DNA from: Anaerolineales bacterium UBA5797
GTDB taxonomy: Bacteria > Chloroflexota > Anaerolineae > Anaerolineales > Villigracilaceae
Direction of reading: 5' to 3'
Length of the DNA: 64,000 nucleotides
NCBI GenBank assembly: GCA_002418205.1
Contig: DIDP01000027.1
Coordinates: 1-64,000 of the forward strand
Part shown: positions 6,782-15,120 of the stretch, piece after piece
Layout of the letters: every line of letters starts with the position of its first letter
How positions within the stretch are numbered: the stretch's first letter is position 1
Notes under the pieces: model-generated
Databases searched by the model: none
The model's input: only the letters and a program-made list of their open reading frames with translations
Told to the model about the DNA's origin: nothing
Position numbers and translations under genes: made by a program

Positions 6782-7849
6782 ATGTCCCGCATGTTTGTCC
6801 CGGGTCCCGTGGATGTCCCCGACGAGGTCCTGCAGGCGCAGACCGCGCCCATGCTGCCCCATCGCAGCAAGGAATTCGAAGCCATCTACCGCCGCGCCTC
6901 TGAAAAAGCGCAGCAACTTTTTTACACAACATATCGGGTTTTCCTCACATCGTCCTCCGGCACCGGATTGCAGGAAGCCGCCGTCCGCAACTTCGTGGAG
7001 AAGCGCGTGCTTTCGGTGGTCAACGGTGCGTTTGCGGATCGCTGGTATGAGGTCGCCGTTTCAAATGGAAAGGACGCGGAGAAACTCGCTTTCGAATGGG
7101 ACGCGCCCGCTTCTCCCGACCGAATCGCGGATGCCGTTAAAAGCGGCGGGTTCGAAGCCCTGACCGTGGTCCACAACGAGACCTCCACCGGGATGCAGAA
7201 TCCCGTCAAGGAAATTGCGGAGGCGGTCCGCGCGGTCGCGCCCGACACACTGATCCTTGTGGACGCGGTCTCCTCGCTTGGCGGCGCAAAGATCGAGATG
7301 GATGCCTGGGGACTCGATATGGTCCTCACCTCCTCGCAGAAATGCCTGGCACTGCCTCCCGGTCTGGCATTGGGAGCCGTCTCGGACCGCGCCATGAAGA
7401 AAGCCGAATCGGTTCCAAACCGCGGCTGGTACTTTGACCTGCCCCGCATGGAAAAACACCGCAACAAGGATTCCTCCCCCGCGACCCCGGCAATGTCGTT
7501 AATCTTTGCCCTCGATTTCCAACTCGACCGCATCCTTGCCGAGGGGTTGGAGAAACGCTTTGCGCGTCATTCCGCGATGGCAAAGCGCGTGCAGGAATGG
7601 GCGGAAGCACACGACCTGGCGATGTATGCGCCCGAAGGCTATCGCTCGCAGACCGTGACCACGATCAAGAACGAACGCGGTATCAACGTCTCTGATCTGA
7701 ACGCCTTCCTTAAACAACGCGAAATGCGCATTGCAGGCGGATATGGTCCCATTAAGGAAACGACCTTCCGCATCGCACACATGGGCGAGACTCAATTGGA
7801 AGATATCGAGAAGCTGCTCGCCGCGATGGAAGAATATTTGAAGAAATAG
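6782..7849 (+). CDS. class V aminotransferase (serine/alanine-glyoxylate type)
   Basis: 355 residues from ATG 6782 (AAAGAGG upstream). The opening MFVPGPVDVP and the PHRSKEFEAIY segment are typical of the alanine-glyoxylate/serine-pyruvate aminotransferase group. The PLP lysine is in SSQKCLALPPG; VDAVSSLGG holds the conserved Asp; the C-terminus (FRIAHMGE) carries the carboxylate-binding Arg. It would transfer amino groups between Ala or Ser and glyoxylate in the cytoplasm. Phosphoserine aminotransferase is an alternative. It fits with the glyoxylate reductase and glycerate kinase at 39.9-42.2 kb, though it is not linked to them. A clear terminator follows at 7877. Confidence 0.88.
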   Translation: MSRMFVPGPVDVPDEVLQAQTAPMLPHRSKEFEAIYRRASEKAQQLFYTTYRVFLTSSSGTGLQEAAVRNFVEKRVLSVVNGAFADRWYEVAVSNGKDAEKLAFEWDAPASPDRIADAVKSGGFEALTVVHNETSTGMQNPVKEIAEAVRAVAPDTLILVDAVSSLGGAKIEMDAWGLDMVLTSSQKCLALPPGLALGAVSDRAMKKAESVPNRGWYFDLPRMEKHRNKDSSPATPAMSLIFALDFQLDRILAEGLEKRFARHSAMAKRVQEWAEAHDLAMYAPEGYRSQTVTTIKNERGINVSDLNAFLKQREMRIAGGYGPIKETTFRIAHMGETQLEDIEKLLAAMEEYLKK

Positions 7850-7876
7850 GGAAAAGTTTATTCAAGTCGAATATTT

Positions 7877-7910
7877 GGGAAAGGTTGTCAAGCAGCCTTT
7901 CCCTTTTTAT
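7877..7910 (+). terminator. terminator after aminotransferase
   Basis: Eleven-bp stem GGGAAAGGTTG/CAGCCTTTCCC with one mismatch position near the loop, then TTTTTATT. Confidence 0.88.
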
Positions 7911-7912
7911 TC

Positions 7913-7941
7913 TTGACTAACTTTGTTTTATGAGTAATAAT
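7913..7941 (+). promoter_or_regulatory. promoter of toxin-antitoxin operon
   Basis: TTGACT at 7913-7918 and TAATAAT at 7935-7941 with 16-17 bases between. The operator palindrome begins at the last base of the -10 box. Confidence 0.75.
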
Positions 7942-7965
7942 TATGTGTAATTATATTACACATAA
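7941..7965 (+). promoter_or_regulatory. palindromic operator before antitoxin gene
   Basis: Perfect 11-bp arms TTATGTGTAAT/ATTACACATAA with a three-base centre, covering the expected transcription start. This is the expected place for autorepression by the ribbon-helix-helix antitoxin. Confidence 0.75.
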
Positions 7966-7976
7966 AGGATGTGTGT

Positions 7977-8231
7977 ATGGAGCTCCAAAGAACCCAGATT
8001 TTGCTTGAAAAATCACAGCACCAGATCCTAACTCTGATCGCTGAAGAGGAAAATCGTAGCATTTCAGAGATCGTACGGGAAATGATCGAGCGCGAATTAC
8101 GTTTCCGCCAAAGACGTCGGATGTTGCTGGCCGCGCGGGAGCTTCAAGCAGATTACAACGCCAACCCCGACCTGACGGAGTTCACTGACTTGGATGCTGA
8201 CGACTTCCTCTTCGAGGACGAAGAATTATGA
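7977..8231 (+). CDS. ribbon-helix-helix antitoxin (MazE/CopG-like)
   Basis: 84 residues from ATG 7977 (AAAGGA upstream; GTG 7971 is possible). N-terminal strand MELQRTQILLEKSQHQIL followed by EEENRSISEIVREMIERELR forms a ribbon-helix-helix DNA-binding fold; the C-terminal third is acidic (LTEFTDLDADDFLFEDEEL) and would mask the basic toxin. It overlaps the toxin gene by ATGA, the usual coupling. The upstream operator is the likely target of the antitoxin or the complex. Base composition is lower in GC than the neighbours, which suits a mobile module. Confidence 0.88.
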   Translation: MELQRTQILLEKSQHQILTLIAEEENRSISEIVREMIERELRFRQRRRMLLAARELQADYNANPDLTEFTDLDADDFLFEDEEL

Positions 8232-8566
8232 AGAGAGGGGAGATTTGGTTGGTAAACCTCGATCCCACAGTTGGATCAGAGATTAAAAAAACGCGTCCCG
8301 TTGTGATCATAAGCAGTGATTTGATAGGGATATTACCCCTAAAGGTGATTGTCCCTTTTACAGATTGGAAGGATCGTTATACATCTGCGCCTTGGATGGT
8401 GAGGATTGATCCGGATGATGACAATGGTTTGAGCAAACCATCGGCTGCGGATGGGTTACAGGTGCGATCTGTATCTCAGCAGAGACTGGTGAAACGTTTG
8501 GGAGTTTTATCTCCATTGCAAGTTGCAAGGATCGTGCAGGCTGTCGTCAATGTTTTTCAACGATAA
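8228..8566 (+). CDS. MazF/PemK-type endoribonuclease toxin
   Basis: 112 residues. The start MKRGEIWLVNLDPTVGSEIKKTRPVVIIS is the classic PemK/MazF SH3-like barrel with the catalytic Arg in KKTRP; the later conserved Thr/Ser region appears as VPFTDWKDRY. MazF toxins cut single-stranded mRNA at short sites and are held inactive by the partner encoded just upstream. Length is normal for the family and no break is seen, so it should be active. It overlaps the next gene's likely start (8550) by 17 bases. Confidence 0.93.
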   Translation: MKRGEIWLVNLDPTVGSEIKKTRPVVIISSDLIGILPLKVIVPFTDWKDRYTSAPWMVRIDPDDDNGLSKPSAADGLQVRSVSQQRLVKRLGVLSPLQVARIVQAVVNVFQR

Positions 8567-9788
8567 TGCTGAATACGAGCTTGTTCTCGAAAAATTTGCC
8601 TACGGCGGCGAAGCAATGGGCCGCCTCGACGATGGCCGCGCGGTCTTTGTCCCGTTTGGGTTGCCGGGCGAAAGAGTCCGCGTGAGGTTGACGGAGGAGA
8701 AGAAGAATTTCGCGCGCGGCGAAATCGTTGAGATTCTCGAACCCTCGCCGGATCGAATTAAAGCAAAATGCAAACACTTTGGCGAATGCGGCGGCTGTCA
8801 TTATCAAAACCTGTCTTACGAGAAGCAGTTACAGGCAAAGACGGACATTCTTATCGATCAATTGCAACGGATAGGCAAGGTCGAAGACCCGCCCGTCAAG
8901 CCGATGGTCGCGTGCCCGAGTCCGTGGAATTATCGCAATCACGTGCAATTTTCCCTGGATGAAAACAGCAGGTTGGGATTTCAAGCGCCACATTCCAATC
9001 GGGTAATTCCGATCACTGAATGCCACCTCCCCGAATCCGCCATCGATGAATTCTGGCATCAACTTGCATTCGAGCCTGGGACGCATATCGAACGCGTCTC
9101 ATTGCGCGCGGGGGCGGATGAAGATCTCATGCTCGTCCTTGAATCTGATTTTCCCGAAGCGCCCGAATTGGCGATCGAAGCAGGCATCTCTGTCGCGCAT
9201 ATCTATGAGGAAAATACGGTTGTCCTGGCGGGGAACGACCATATCATCCTCCGCGTGCTGGACCGCGATTTCAAAGTTTCTGCAGCGTCGTTCTTTCAGG
9301 TGAATACGGTCATGGCGGGTAAGATGGTCGAGCACCTGGTTGCCCGATTACCAATCACCCGATCCACCACTCTTCTCGATGTGTACTGCGGGGTCGGGCT
9401 CTTCAGCGCGTTCCTCGCCCCCAACTGCGGACGCGTGATCGGGATCGAATCGTCGGAATCCGCGTGCGAGGATTTCGCTGTCAACCTGGATGAGTTCGAT
9501 AACGTGGAGCTTTACGAGGGAGCGGCTGAGGCTGTGATTCCGCATCTCGAAGCGAATCCGGATATCGTCCTGGTTGACCCGCCGCGGGCAGGCTTGGATA
9601 AGGCTGTCGTGGACGGCATCCTGAGATTGAATCCGAACCTGATTGCATATGTCTCGTGCGACCCTTCCACGCTGGCGCGCGACGCGGCGCGACTCATCCG
9701 TGGCGGTTACAAACCAGGAGAAATCACGCCGTTCGACCTCTTCCCGCAAACCTATCACATCGAAAGTATTTCGTTCTTCGAACGTTAA
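8550..9788 (+). CDS. TrmA/RlmD-family 23S rRNA (uracil-5-)-methyltransferase
   Basis: 412 residues from ATG 8550, inside the end of the toxin gene. N-terminal TRAM-like segment (FAYGGEAMGRLDDGRAVFVPFGLPGE), then the 4Fe-4S cysteines in CKHFGECGGCHYQ, the SAM loop DVYCGVGLFS, DPPRAGLD, and the catalytic Cys in YVSCDPSTLARD. It would methylate uridine C5 in 23S rRNA. The order fits RlmD/RlmCD; which uridine is not decided. Whether the overlap with the toxin means co-expression is open; no separate promoter is obvious. Confidence 0.93.
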   Translation: MFFNDNAEYELVLEKFAYGGEAMGRLDDGRAVFVPFGLPGERVRVRLTEEKKNFARGEIVEILEPSPDRIKAKCKHFGECGGCHYQNLSYEKQLQAKTDILIDQLQRIGKVEDPPVKPMVACPSPWNYRNHVQFSLDENSRLGFQAPHSNRVIPITECHLPESAIDEFWHQLAFEPGTHIERVSLRAGADEDLMLVLESDFPEAPELAIEAGISVAHIYEENTVVLAGNDHIILRVLDRDFKVSAASFFQVNTVMAGKMVEHLVARLPITRSTTLLDVYCGVGLFSAFLAPNCGRVIGIESSESACEDFAVNLDEFDNVELYEGAAEAVIPHLEANPDIVLVDPPRAGLDKAVVDGILRLNPNLIAYVSCDPSTLARDAARLIRGGYKPGEITPFDLFPQTYHIESISFFER

Positions 9789-9792
9789 ATGA

Positions 9793-9820
9793 CAACGACC
9801 CTGCAAAAGCAGGGTCGTTG
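9793..9820. terminator. hairpin between convergent genes
   Basis: Perfect 12-bp stem CAACGACCCTGC/GCAGGGTCGTTG with an AAAA loop between the methyltransferase and the membrane gene that converge here. T-runs are weak on both sides, so a bidirectional terminator is likely rather than certain. Confidence 0.65.
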
Positions 9821-9834
9821 CATGAATGAGGCGA

Positions 9835-10947
9835 TTAACTTGCGGCAGGTAATTCCGCCGGCGTTTCGACCGCGGGCAGGGCTTTGATCTCACGATAGGT
9901 CAACGTCCAGACCGTGGAGGTGAAGACCGTCTGCCAGCTTCCCAGCAACAGCCAGGGCGAAAATGCGATGGTGAAGAACAGCGGCAGTACGAAGACGATG
10001 CCCAGCACCCATGCCAGCACATTGCTGAGGAACAGGTTGAAGATGCCCACCAGGAGCAGGGCGGGGATGGCAGAGACGAGGAGCGCGATGGCGGCGGTCA
10101 GGATCACCACTGGGATGGTGATGATGAACAGGATGATGGACGCGATCGCCCAGGCAATGCCCAGACCGACCATCACAAGCCACATCAGGCCGACGCTCTT
10201 CCAATTCTCACGCACCAACGCCCAACCGCGGCTGAGGGATTCCTGCACGCCAAGGTCTTCGAGGGCGCTGACACGCCAGAAGAAATGACGGAGTAATCGC
10301 AGGAAGATGCTCAGGATCGCGACCACGAAGATCAGCAGGAACACCAATCCGATCAGGGTGATGATGCTGAATGCGTTGAAGGTCAGGTTGCCGTTTTCGA
10401 CCGCAAAGAAGATACCGATGCCGGCGGAAAGCAGGATCAACGTCAGCAGGATCGCCGGAAGGTTGACGATCAGATTGATCAGGAACAGCCGCCACGAGGT
10501 GCGCGACCAGCCGATGCGGAAGCCCTCACGGACTGACATCTTCGTATCGCGGCTTTCATATTCATCCACCATGCGGATGACCGCGGTCTCGGACACATAG
10601 CGCGCGATCGCCACGATGATGCCCAGTACGATCATCACCAGCGTGAAGGCGACGACGATCCAGATCAGGGCGGTCAGTTGCTCGCGCGGGAAATCCACAT
10701 GCTGGGGGCCCTCATTAAAGAGCCGTTCCATTTCGCGGGTGAATTCCTCCATGCCGCGCCGGAAGTCTTCAGGGAGCGGCAATTGCCGGGTTTCATTGCT
10801 GTCGAACTGATACCTGGTCCCATTGTTGCCGCCTCCTCCGCCACCCGAACCGGCGGTGGCGATTGCCAGTATCAAGCCAAATACCCACAGAGCACGATAG
10901 CTCCACAGGATGTGCCATGCACGTTTCAAGATTTTTACGGGATCCAT
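9835..10947 (-). CDS. polytopic membrane protein in ECF sigma operon
   Basis: 370 residues from ATG 10947 (AAGGAG upstream). Residues 10-35 include the first membrane segment (LWVFGLILAIATAG) followed by a Gly/Asn loop, and at least five more hydrophobic segments follow, with a C-terminal tail ending ETPAELPAAS. The architecture resembles the glycerophosphodiester phosphodiesterase membrane-domain or DUF975-like families, but no catalytic motif is seen. It follows the sigma and anti-sigma genes in the same direction and may be a target or part of that envelope-sensing system. A large stem-loop lies just before its ribosome binding site. Confidence 0.75.
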   Translation of the reverse strand: MDPVKILKRAWHILWSYRALWVFGLILAIATAGSGGGGGGNNGTRYQFDSNETRQLPLPEDFRRGMEEFTREMERLFNEGPQHVDFPREQLTALIWIVVAFTLVMIVLGIIVAIARYVSETAVIRMVDEYESRDTKMSVREGFRIGWSRTSWRLFLINLIVNLPAILLTLILLSAGIGIFFAVENGNLTFNAFSIITLIGLVFLLIFVVAILSIFLRLLRHFFWRVSALEDLGVQESLSRGWALVRENWKSVGLMWLVMVGLGIAWAIASIILFIITIPVVILTAAIALLVSAIPALLLVGIFNLFLSNVLAWVLGIVFVLPLFFTIAFSPWLLLGSWQTVFTSTVWTLTYREIKALPAVETPAELPAAS

Positions 10948-10967
10948 TGGTTTCTCCTTATTGACAT

Positions 10968-11023
10968 CGTTCCGAAGGTTTCTTTTGAACACGAACCGAA
11001 GACGCACGACAACCTTCGGAACG
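10968..11023 (-). promoter_or_regulatory. long inverted repeat before membrane gene
   Basis: Perfect 13-bp arms CGTTCCGAAGGTT/AACCTTCGGAACG around a 30-base loop, ending about ten bases before the AAGGAG site of the membrane gene. No T-run follows. It may control translation or stability of the downstream part of the message. Confidence 0.6.
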
Positions 11024-11064
11024 TTATGGTTGTCTTTCGCTTCTTTCCAGACCGTGAGCCTGCC

Positions 11065-11673
11065 TCAGCCTTCGAGGAGTTGGCCATGCCCCTGACGGGT
11101 TCGGCGTGCCCACCAGATCGCAATCCATGCCAGGTACAACAGAGCGATCGAGACCTGCCATGCGAATTGCGGCAATACGTTCCGTGAAAAACTCTCGGTA
11201 AATTCAGCCCAGTGCAGGCTGTTTCCTTGCAGGATGCCGAATTGTCCCAGCGCCGCGGTCCATCCGGCATTTTCCGCTGTGCCTGAAATCAACAAAGCCG
11301 TGCCATTATCCAGCAAACCGATATTGTTTGCCGCGGAGACCATGTCACTGACGAGGATGGCTGTGCTGATGAAGATCCACACCGCCAGCAGCCCAACCGG
11401 CACCATCCACCAGCCGACTTCGATGATCCTGTTCCGGGTCCGTTTGACCGGGCGATGCGGCAGACGCAGGTTGACCTGGGCGGCGAACCTTTCCGGCGAG
11501 ATGGACTCCGCCGCCGGGACCTCCTGCAACAGCGCCGACAATCCCTGCAACGACTCCAATTCCGACTGGCAGGTTTCACATTCGGCGAGATGCTCCTCCA
11601 CCTGATGGAGCCGCCTGCCGCTCAACTCGCCATCCAGATAGGCATTCAGCCATTCAGTGACATGGTCAGACAT
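11065..11673 (-). CDS. anti-sigma factor with zinc-finger (RsiW-like)
   Basis: 202 residues. The N-terminal zinc-binding anti-sigma domain shows WLNAYLDGELS then HLAECETC (His-x3-Cys-x2-Cys). A membrane segment follows at about residues 90-112 (MVPVGLLAVWIFISTAILVS), then an external region, and a second hydrophobic segment near the C-terminus (VSIALLYLAWIAIWW). It overlaps the sigma gene by eight bases and would hold that sigma factor at the membrane until a surface signal arrives. Two membrane segments rather than one is a mild departure. Confidence 0.9.
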   Translation of the reverse strand: MSDHVTEWLNAYLDGELSGRRLHQVEEHLAECETCQSELESLQGLSALLQEVPAAESISPERFAAQVNLRLPHRPVKRTRNRIIEVGWWMVPVGLLAVWIFISTAILVSDMVSAANNIGLLDNGTALLISGTAENAGWTAALGQFGILQGNSLHWAEFTESFSRNVLPQFAWQVSIALLYLAWIAIWWARRTRQGHGQLLEG

Positions 11674-12268
11674 GTTCAGCCTCCAGTAAGGACAATTGCG
11701 GTTGCAGTTTTTCTTTCAATAACTTGCGTGCATAATTCAAGCGTGACATGACCGTTCCGACCGGCACATCCAGGGTCGAGGAAATCTCCTGATACGAAAA
11801 CCCTTCGTATTCTCTAAGCACAAGCACCGCCCGGCTTGCCTCCGGTAGGGCGAGGATCGCCTTTTGCACGATGGTGATCCTTTCCTGTTGCGAAACAAGC
11901 GATTCGACTCCGGGCCTTCCATCGGGCAGATGCAGGTCATCGATATCGTCGGGCAGGATGCGCTTCTCCTTGCGGAGCATGTCCGTGGCAGCGTTGACAG
12001 CGATGCGGTACAGCCAGTTGCGCAGGGAAGTTTGCGGGCGGTATGAGGAAAGATTCTGCCAGGCTCGGATGAAGGTCTCCTGGGCGGCGTCCTCAGCCAG
12101 TTGCGCGTCCCCGCACATGCGATGGACAACGTTCAGCACGCCCTGTGCGTGTTCGCGGACCAGTTCACCGAACGCGGACCGGTCGCCGTTTTGCGCACTT
12201 TTGACCAACTCTGTCTCATGGACCGTCTGAACCGTTGCCACCGTTGGGTTTTCCTTTTCTCCTGTCAT
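11666..12268 (-). CDS. ECF-type RNA polymerase sigma factor
   Basis: 200 residues from ATG 12268; an in-frame TTG at 12316 lies inside the preceding terminator and is less likely. Region 2 is seen in DRSAFGELVREHAQGVLNVVHRMCG and AEDAAQETFIRAWQNL; region 4 in LPEASRAVLVLREYEGFSYQEIS then VPVGTVMSRLNYARKLL. It would direct RNA polymerase to its own regulon and is paired with the overlapping anti-sigma gene. The start is placed 15 bases after a terminator T-run, so expression may partly depend on read-through; no ribosome binding site is clear. Confidence 0.92.
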   Translation of the reverse strand: MTGEKENPTVATVQTVHETELVKSAQNGDRSAFGELVREHAQGVLNVVHRMCGDAQLAEDAAQETFIRAWQNLSSYRPQTSLRNWLYRIAVNAATDMLRKEKRILPDDIDDLHLPDGRPGVESLVSQQERITIVQKAILALPEASRAVLVLREYEGFSYQEISSTLDVPVGTVMSRLNYARKLLKEKLQPQLSLLEAEHV

Positions 12269-12277
12269 TATCTTAAC

Positions 12278-12313
12278 GTAAAAGTCCCCGGTTTTATTCG
12301 GAAACCCGGGGAC
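12278..12313 (-). terminator. terminator of ion channel gene
   Basis: GTCCCCGG/CCGGGGAC stem (12306-12313 against 12284-12291) followed on the minus strand by TTTTACG, just after the channel stop and just before the sigma gene. Confidence 0.8.
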
Positions 12314-12335
12314 CAATTCGGGGAAATGTTGCCGC

Positions 12336-14264
12336 CTACTGTTCTTCCGCGATGACGATCACCTTATCTTCGGGCGTGAAGATCACTTCCTGCGATTTTC
12401 GCGGGTTGGGGTGCACGCCATAGGATTTGCGTGCATCCTTCGATTCGGAGAGGATGCGGTAGCCGATTGCCGTCTCACCGCGGCGGCGCGCTGCATCCAC
12501 AACGGTGTAAAAGTTGACGGGCTTTCCCGTTTCCACGTAATCGTTGACCGGTTTGAGATAGATCTCCGATCCCTCGGGATCGAAGATATCCTCGAACACC
12601 TGAAACAGATCGGGGTTCTCGGAAAATTGCGCCAGCATCAAACTGACGAGGTGCTCGCTGACGATGAAATCGTCCACCTGGGTGACCTCGGCGAGTTCGC
12701 GGTTGCGGATGTCGAGCATCTCGCTGACGATGGAGAAGGGTGTTGGATCGTGTCCCGCCATGTCGCGCAGGTGCAGGAGCGTGACGAGGGTCTTCGCGTC
12801 GGCTTCCTGCGGTTCGAGCGTGCTGTACGCCAGCACTATGACGTGGTTGTATTCGTCCACTTTTAGTTGATCGAGCAGGGCGCGGTCGGCGGTCTCGCCT
12901 TCCTTGACGACCAGCTTTTGATTTTTGAGTTTGATGCCCTGCACCTTGAGTTGTTTTTCGATCCCGTAAATATCCGCCACGATGGTCAACAGCGATCCCC
13001 TGGGCACGTAGTTATCCAGTTCGCGCACGATGATCGAACCGCTCCGGTTCCAGCCAAGGATGAGACATTTTTCCGGGCGGGGTTTTTGCGGGTTCCTGCT
13101 CGAGCGGATGACCTGTTCATTGATCGGGATCAAGCCCGGGCGTGGGTTGAGCGAGGTCGCGTACATTGAGAGTTGAACCGTGTCGTCGTCTTCGGAGAGG
13201 GCAATGATCTTGTCGTCGCTTTCGATGAGCGAATCCATCGGCGGGCTGAAAAGGATCGTCCCATCCGCTTTGCGAAGTCCCAGCACACATGAATCCTCAT
13301 ACATCAGCAACGACTCGCCGAAAGTGCGCCCCACAAGTTCAGGCTCGTATTTGAAGTAGATCTCGTCGCCGCTGAAGTTCATCAGTTCGGTGTACACCAC
13401 TGAAAGCCCGGATTGCCGTGAGGTCTGCGCCACGACGCGCGCGATGATCTCTTCGGTGAACACGATCTGGACGTTGTCCCTTTCCCCGATCATTCTGAGG
13501 ATGGGAAGATTCTCCGGTCTGCGGATCTGTGCCACGATGTGGTACTGTTTCTCATGGCGTTTCGGGTTGTTGGTGATCGCCAGCACGGTCTTGATGACAT
13601 CGGTATCGGGGTCGCTGTTCTCGGGCGGCAGGACGATGATGGATTTCGAGGTATGCGGGCTTGCGATCTCGAGGTCGTTCGGGTCGATGGGATCCCCGCT
13701 CCGGCAGATGATGCGCGTCTTTCCGCGGACCCTGATCCTGTCCCGGATCTCATCCTCCATCTCCACCTTGTCCCTGTCTGCCAGGACCACAATGCGCGCC
13801 TTGGGCTGATTCTCGTTGGCGGTCATCAACTCGTCGAGGATCGTGAAGATCTGCGCCGACCAGCCGAGCACGACCGTGTGGTTCGATTCGAGCACGCGCG
13901 AGCGTCCCTTGCGCAGGCGTTCCATCTGGTTTTGGATGGCGTTGTTCAATACACCGATCAACGCGCTGACGATGAAAATTCCGCCAAGCGTTACGAACAG
14001 CATCACAAAGCGGAACTCGGATCCCGTATCCTGTCCCATCGTGCCGGGGTCGAGCGTGCGCATCAGGCTTTCCCAGGCGGCTTCGCCGAAGGGCAGCGGC
14101 GTGGGGTCCTGCGCCTGCCTGAACTTGAAGATGGAAATGATCAGCCCGGAAATGGTCACAATGGCGAGCGACAACACGAACAACATGCCGATCATGGCGG
14201 GCGTGCCGCGCGACATCAGATTGTCGAAATGATAGCGGATTCGTTGACGGATGGTAGGCTTCAT
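12336..14264 (-). CDS. CASTOR/POLLUX-type ion channel with tandem NAD-binding-like domains
   Basis: 642 residues from ATG 14264 (GGGAG upstream). Two N-terminal membrane segments (PAMIGMLFVLSLAIVTISGLII and FRFVMLFVTLGGIFIVSALIG) frame a pore region PFGEAAWESLMRTLDPGTMGQD. Two RCK-like Rossmann domains follow: one begins HTVVLGWSAQIFTILDEL, the second KCLILGWNRSGSIIVREL. The GWS...RNPQ... arrangement is that of plant CASTOR/POLLUX/SYM8 and their bacterial relatives, cation channels gated through the cytoplasmic domains. The transported ion is not known here. It has its own consensus-like promoter, back to back with the next gene. Confidence 0.85.
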   Translation of the reverse strand: MKPTIRQRIRYHFDNLMSRGTPAMIGMLFVLSLAIVTISGLIISIFKFRQAQDPTPLPFGEAAWESLMRTLDPGTMGQDTGSEFRFVMLFVTLGGIFIVSALIGVLNNAIQNQMERLRKGRSRVLESNHTVVLGWSAQIFTILDELMTANENQPKARIVVLADRDKVEMEDEIRDRIRVRGKTRIICRSGDPIDPNDLEIASPHTSKSIIVLPPENSDPDTDVIKTVLAITNNPKRHEKQYHIVAQIRRPENLPILRMIGERDNVQIVFTEEIIARVVAQTSRQSGLSVVYTELMNFSGDEIYFKYEPELVGRTFGESLLMYEDSCVLGLRKADGTILFSPPMDSLIESDDKIIALSEDDDTVQLSMYATSLNPRPGLIPINEQVIRSSRNPQKPRPEKCLILGWNRSGSIIVRELDNYVPRGSLLTIVADIYGIEKQLKVQGIKLKNQKLVVKEGETADRALLDQLKVDEYNHVIVLAYSTLEPQEADAKTLVTLLHLRDMAGHDPTPFSIVSEMLDIRNRELAEVTQVDDFIVSEHLVSLMLAQFSENPDLFQVFEDIFDPEGSEIYLKPVNDYVETGKPVNFYTVVDAARRRGETAIGYRILSESKDARKSYGVHPNPRKSQEVIFTPEDKVIVIAEEQ

Positions 14265-14288
14265 GTGGTCTCCCTTGTCGTTGGGTCG

Positions 14289-14317
14289 ATTATAGATTTT
14301 TTTCTCCATCCTGCCAA
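14289..14317 (-). promoter_or_regulatory. promoter of ion channel gene
   Basis: TTGGCA (14317-14312), 17 bases, TATAAT (14294-14289) on the minus strand. Confidence 0.75.
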
Positions 14318-14323
14318 CCGCGA

Positions 14324-14351
14324 TTGACTTGAAATGGATTTTGCCTATACT
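14324..14351 (+). promoter_or_regulatory. promoter of UPF0173 hydrolase gene
   Basis: TTGACT (14324-14329), 16 bases, TATACT (14346-14351); it is divergent from the channel promoter only six bases away, so the two may be co-controlled. Confidence 0.75.
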
Positions 14352-14389
14352 TGAGTTAACGAAAGTTTTTTCCATAAAAGGAGGCTTTC

Positions 14390-15076
14390 ATGACGAACAG
14401 GCTCACCTGGTATGGACATGCCACCCTCGGGCTTGAAACGGGCGGATACAAACTCATCGTCGATCCCTACTTCAGCGGGAATCCCGCCGCCTCCACCTCC
14501 CCCGAGGCTGTCGAAGCGGACTACATCCTCATCAGCCACGGACACGGCGACCACGTGGGCGACGGTGTTGCCATCGCCAAACGGACCGGCGCAACCGTCA
14601 TCAGCAACGACGAGATCGCCAACTGGTTCGCCAGGCAGGGCGTTAAAAAGACACACGGACAACACCTCGGCGGCGGATACAAACATCCCTTCGGTTATCT
14701 CAAACTGACCTTTGCCATCCACGGTTCGGCACTGCCCGATGGCTCGAACGGCGGCAACCCTGCCGGTTTCCTGTTGACAACGAACGATGGCAGGAAAATC
14801 TACATGGCGCAGGATACCGGTCTGTTCGGGGATATGAAATTGATCGGTGAAGAGGGATTGGATCTGGCGGTCATCCCCATCGGCGATAATTACACGATGG
14901 GACCCGATGATGCCCTGCGGGCGGTTAAGTTCCTGCAACCCAAAGTTGTCATCCCGATTCACTATAACACCTTCCCACTGCTTGCACAGGACGAGAACTC
15001 CTGGGCTTCACGCGTGGAGAAGGAAACAAAAACCAGGGTTGTCATCTTGAAACCGGGGGAAAGTTATTCGTTGTAG
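14390..15076 (+). CDS. UPF0173 metallo-beta-lactamase-fold hydrolase
   Basis: 228 residues with AAAAGGAGG before the ATG. The fold's metal motif is intact: ILISHGHGDHVGDG, a further His in HGSALPDG, Asp in MAQDTGLF, and the terminal His in VVIPIHYNTFP. This arrangement and length match the UPF0173 (YtkL-like) group of metal-dependent hydrolases, whose substrate is not established. It sits alone, with its own promoter and a two-way terminator at 15095-15120. Confidence 0.92.
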   Translation: MTNRLTWYGHATLGLETGGYKLIVDPYFSGNPAASTSPEAVEADYILISHGHGDHVGDGVAIAKRTGATVISNDEIANWFARQGVKKTHGQHLGGGYKHPFGYLKLTFAIHGSALPDGSNGGNPAGFLLTTNDGRKIYMAQDTGLFGDMKLIGEEGLDLAVIPIGDNYTMGPDDALRAVKFLQPKVVIPIHYNTFPLLAQDENSWASRVEKETKTRVVILKPGESYSL

Positions 15077-15094
15077 TACGATGACGATCGAAAA

Positions 15095-15120
15095 CAGACC
15101 GGAGCAAACGCTCCGGCCTG
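15095..15120. terminator. bidirectional terminator
   Basis: Stem CAG-CCGGAGC/GCTCCGG-CTG with single-base bulges, then TCATTTT on the plus strand and TCTGTTTTC on the minus strand, between two convergent genes. Confidence 0.75.

Noticed and set aside
13539..14327. 262-codon plus-strand frame opposite the ion channel gene
   Set aside because: Low-complexity Arg/His-rich translation, no start signal; a shadow of the high-GC channel gene.
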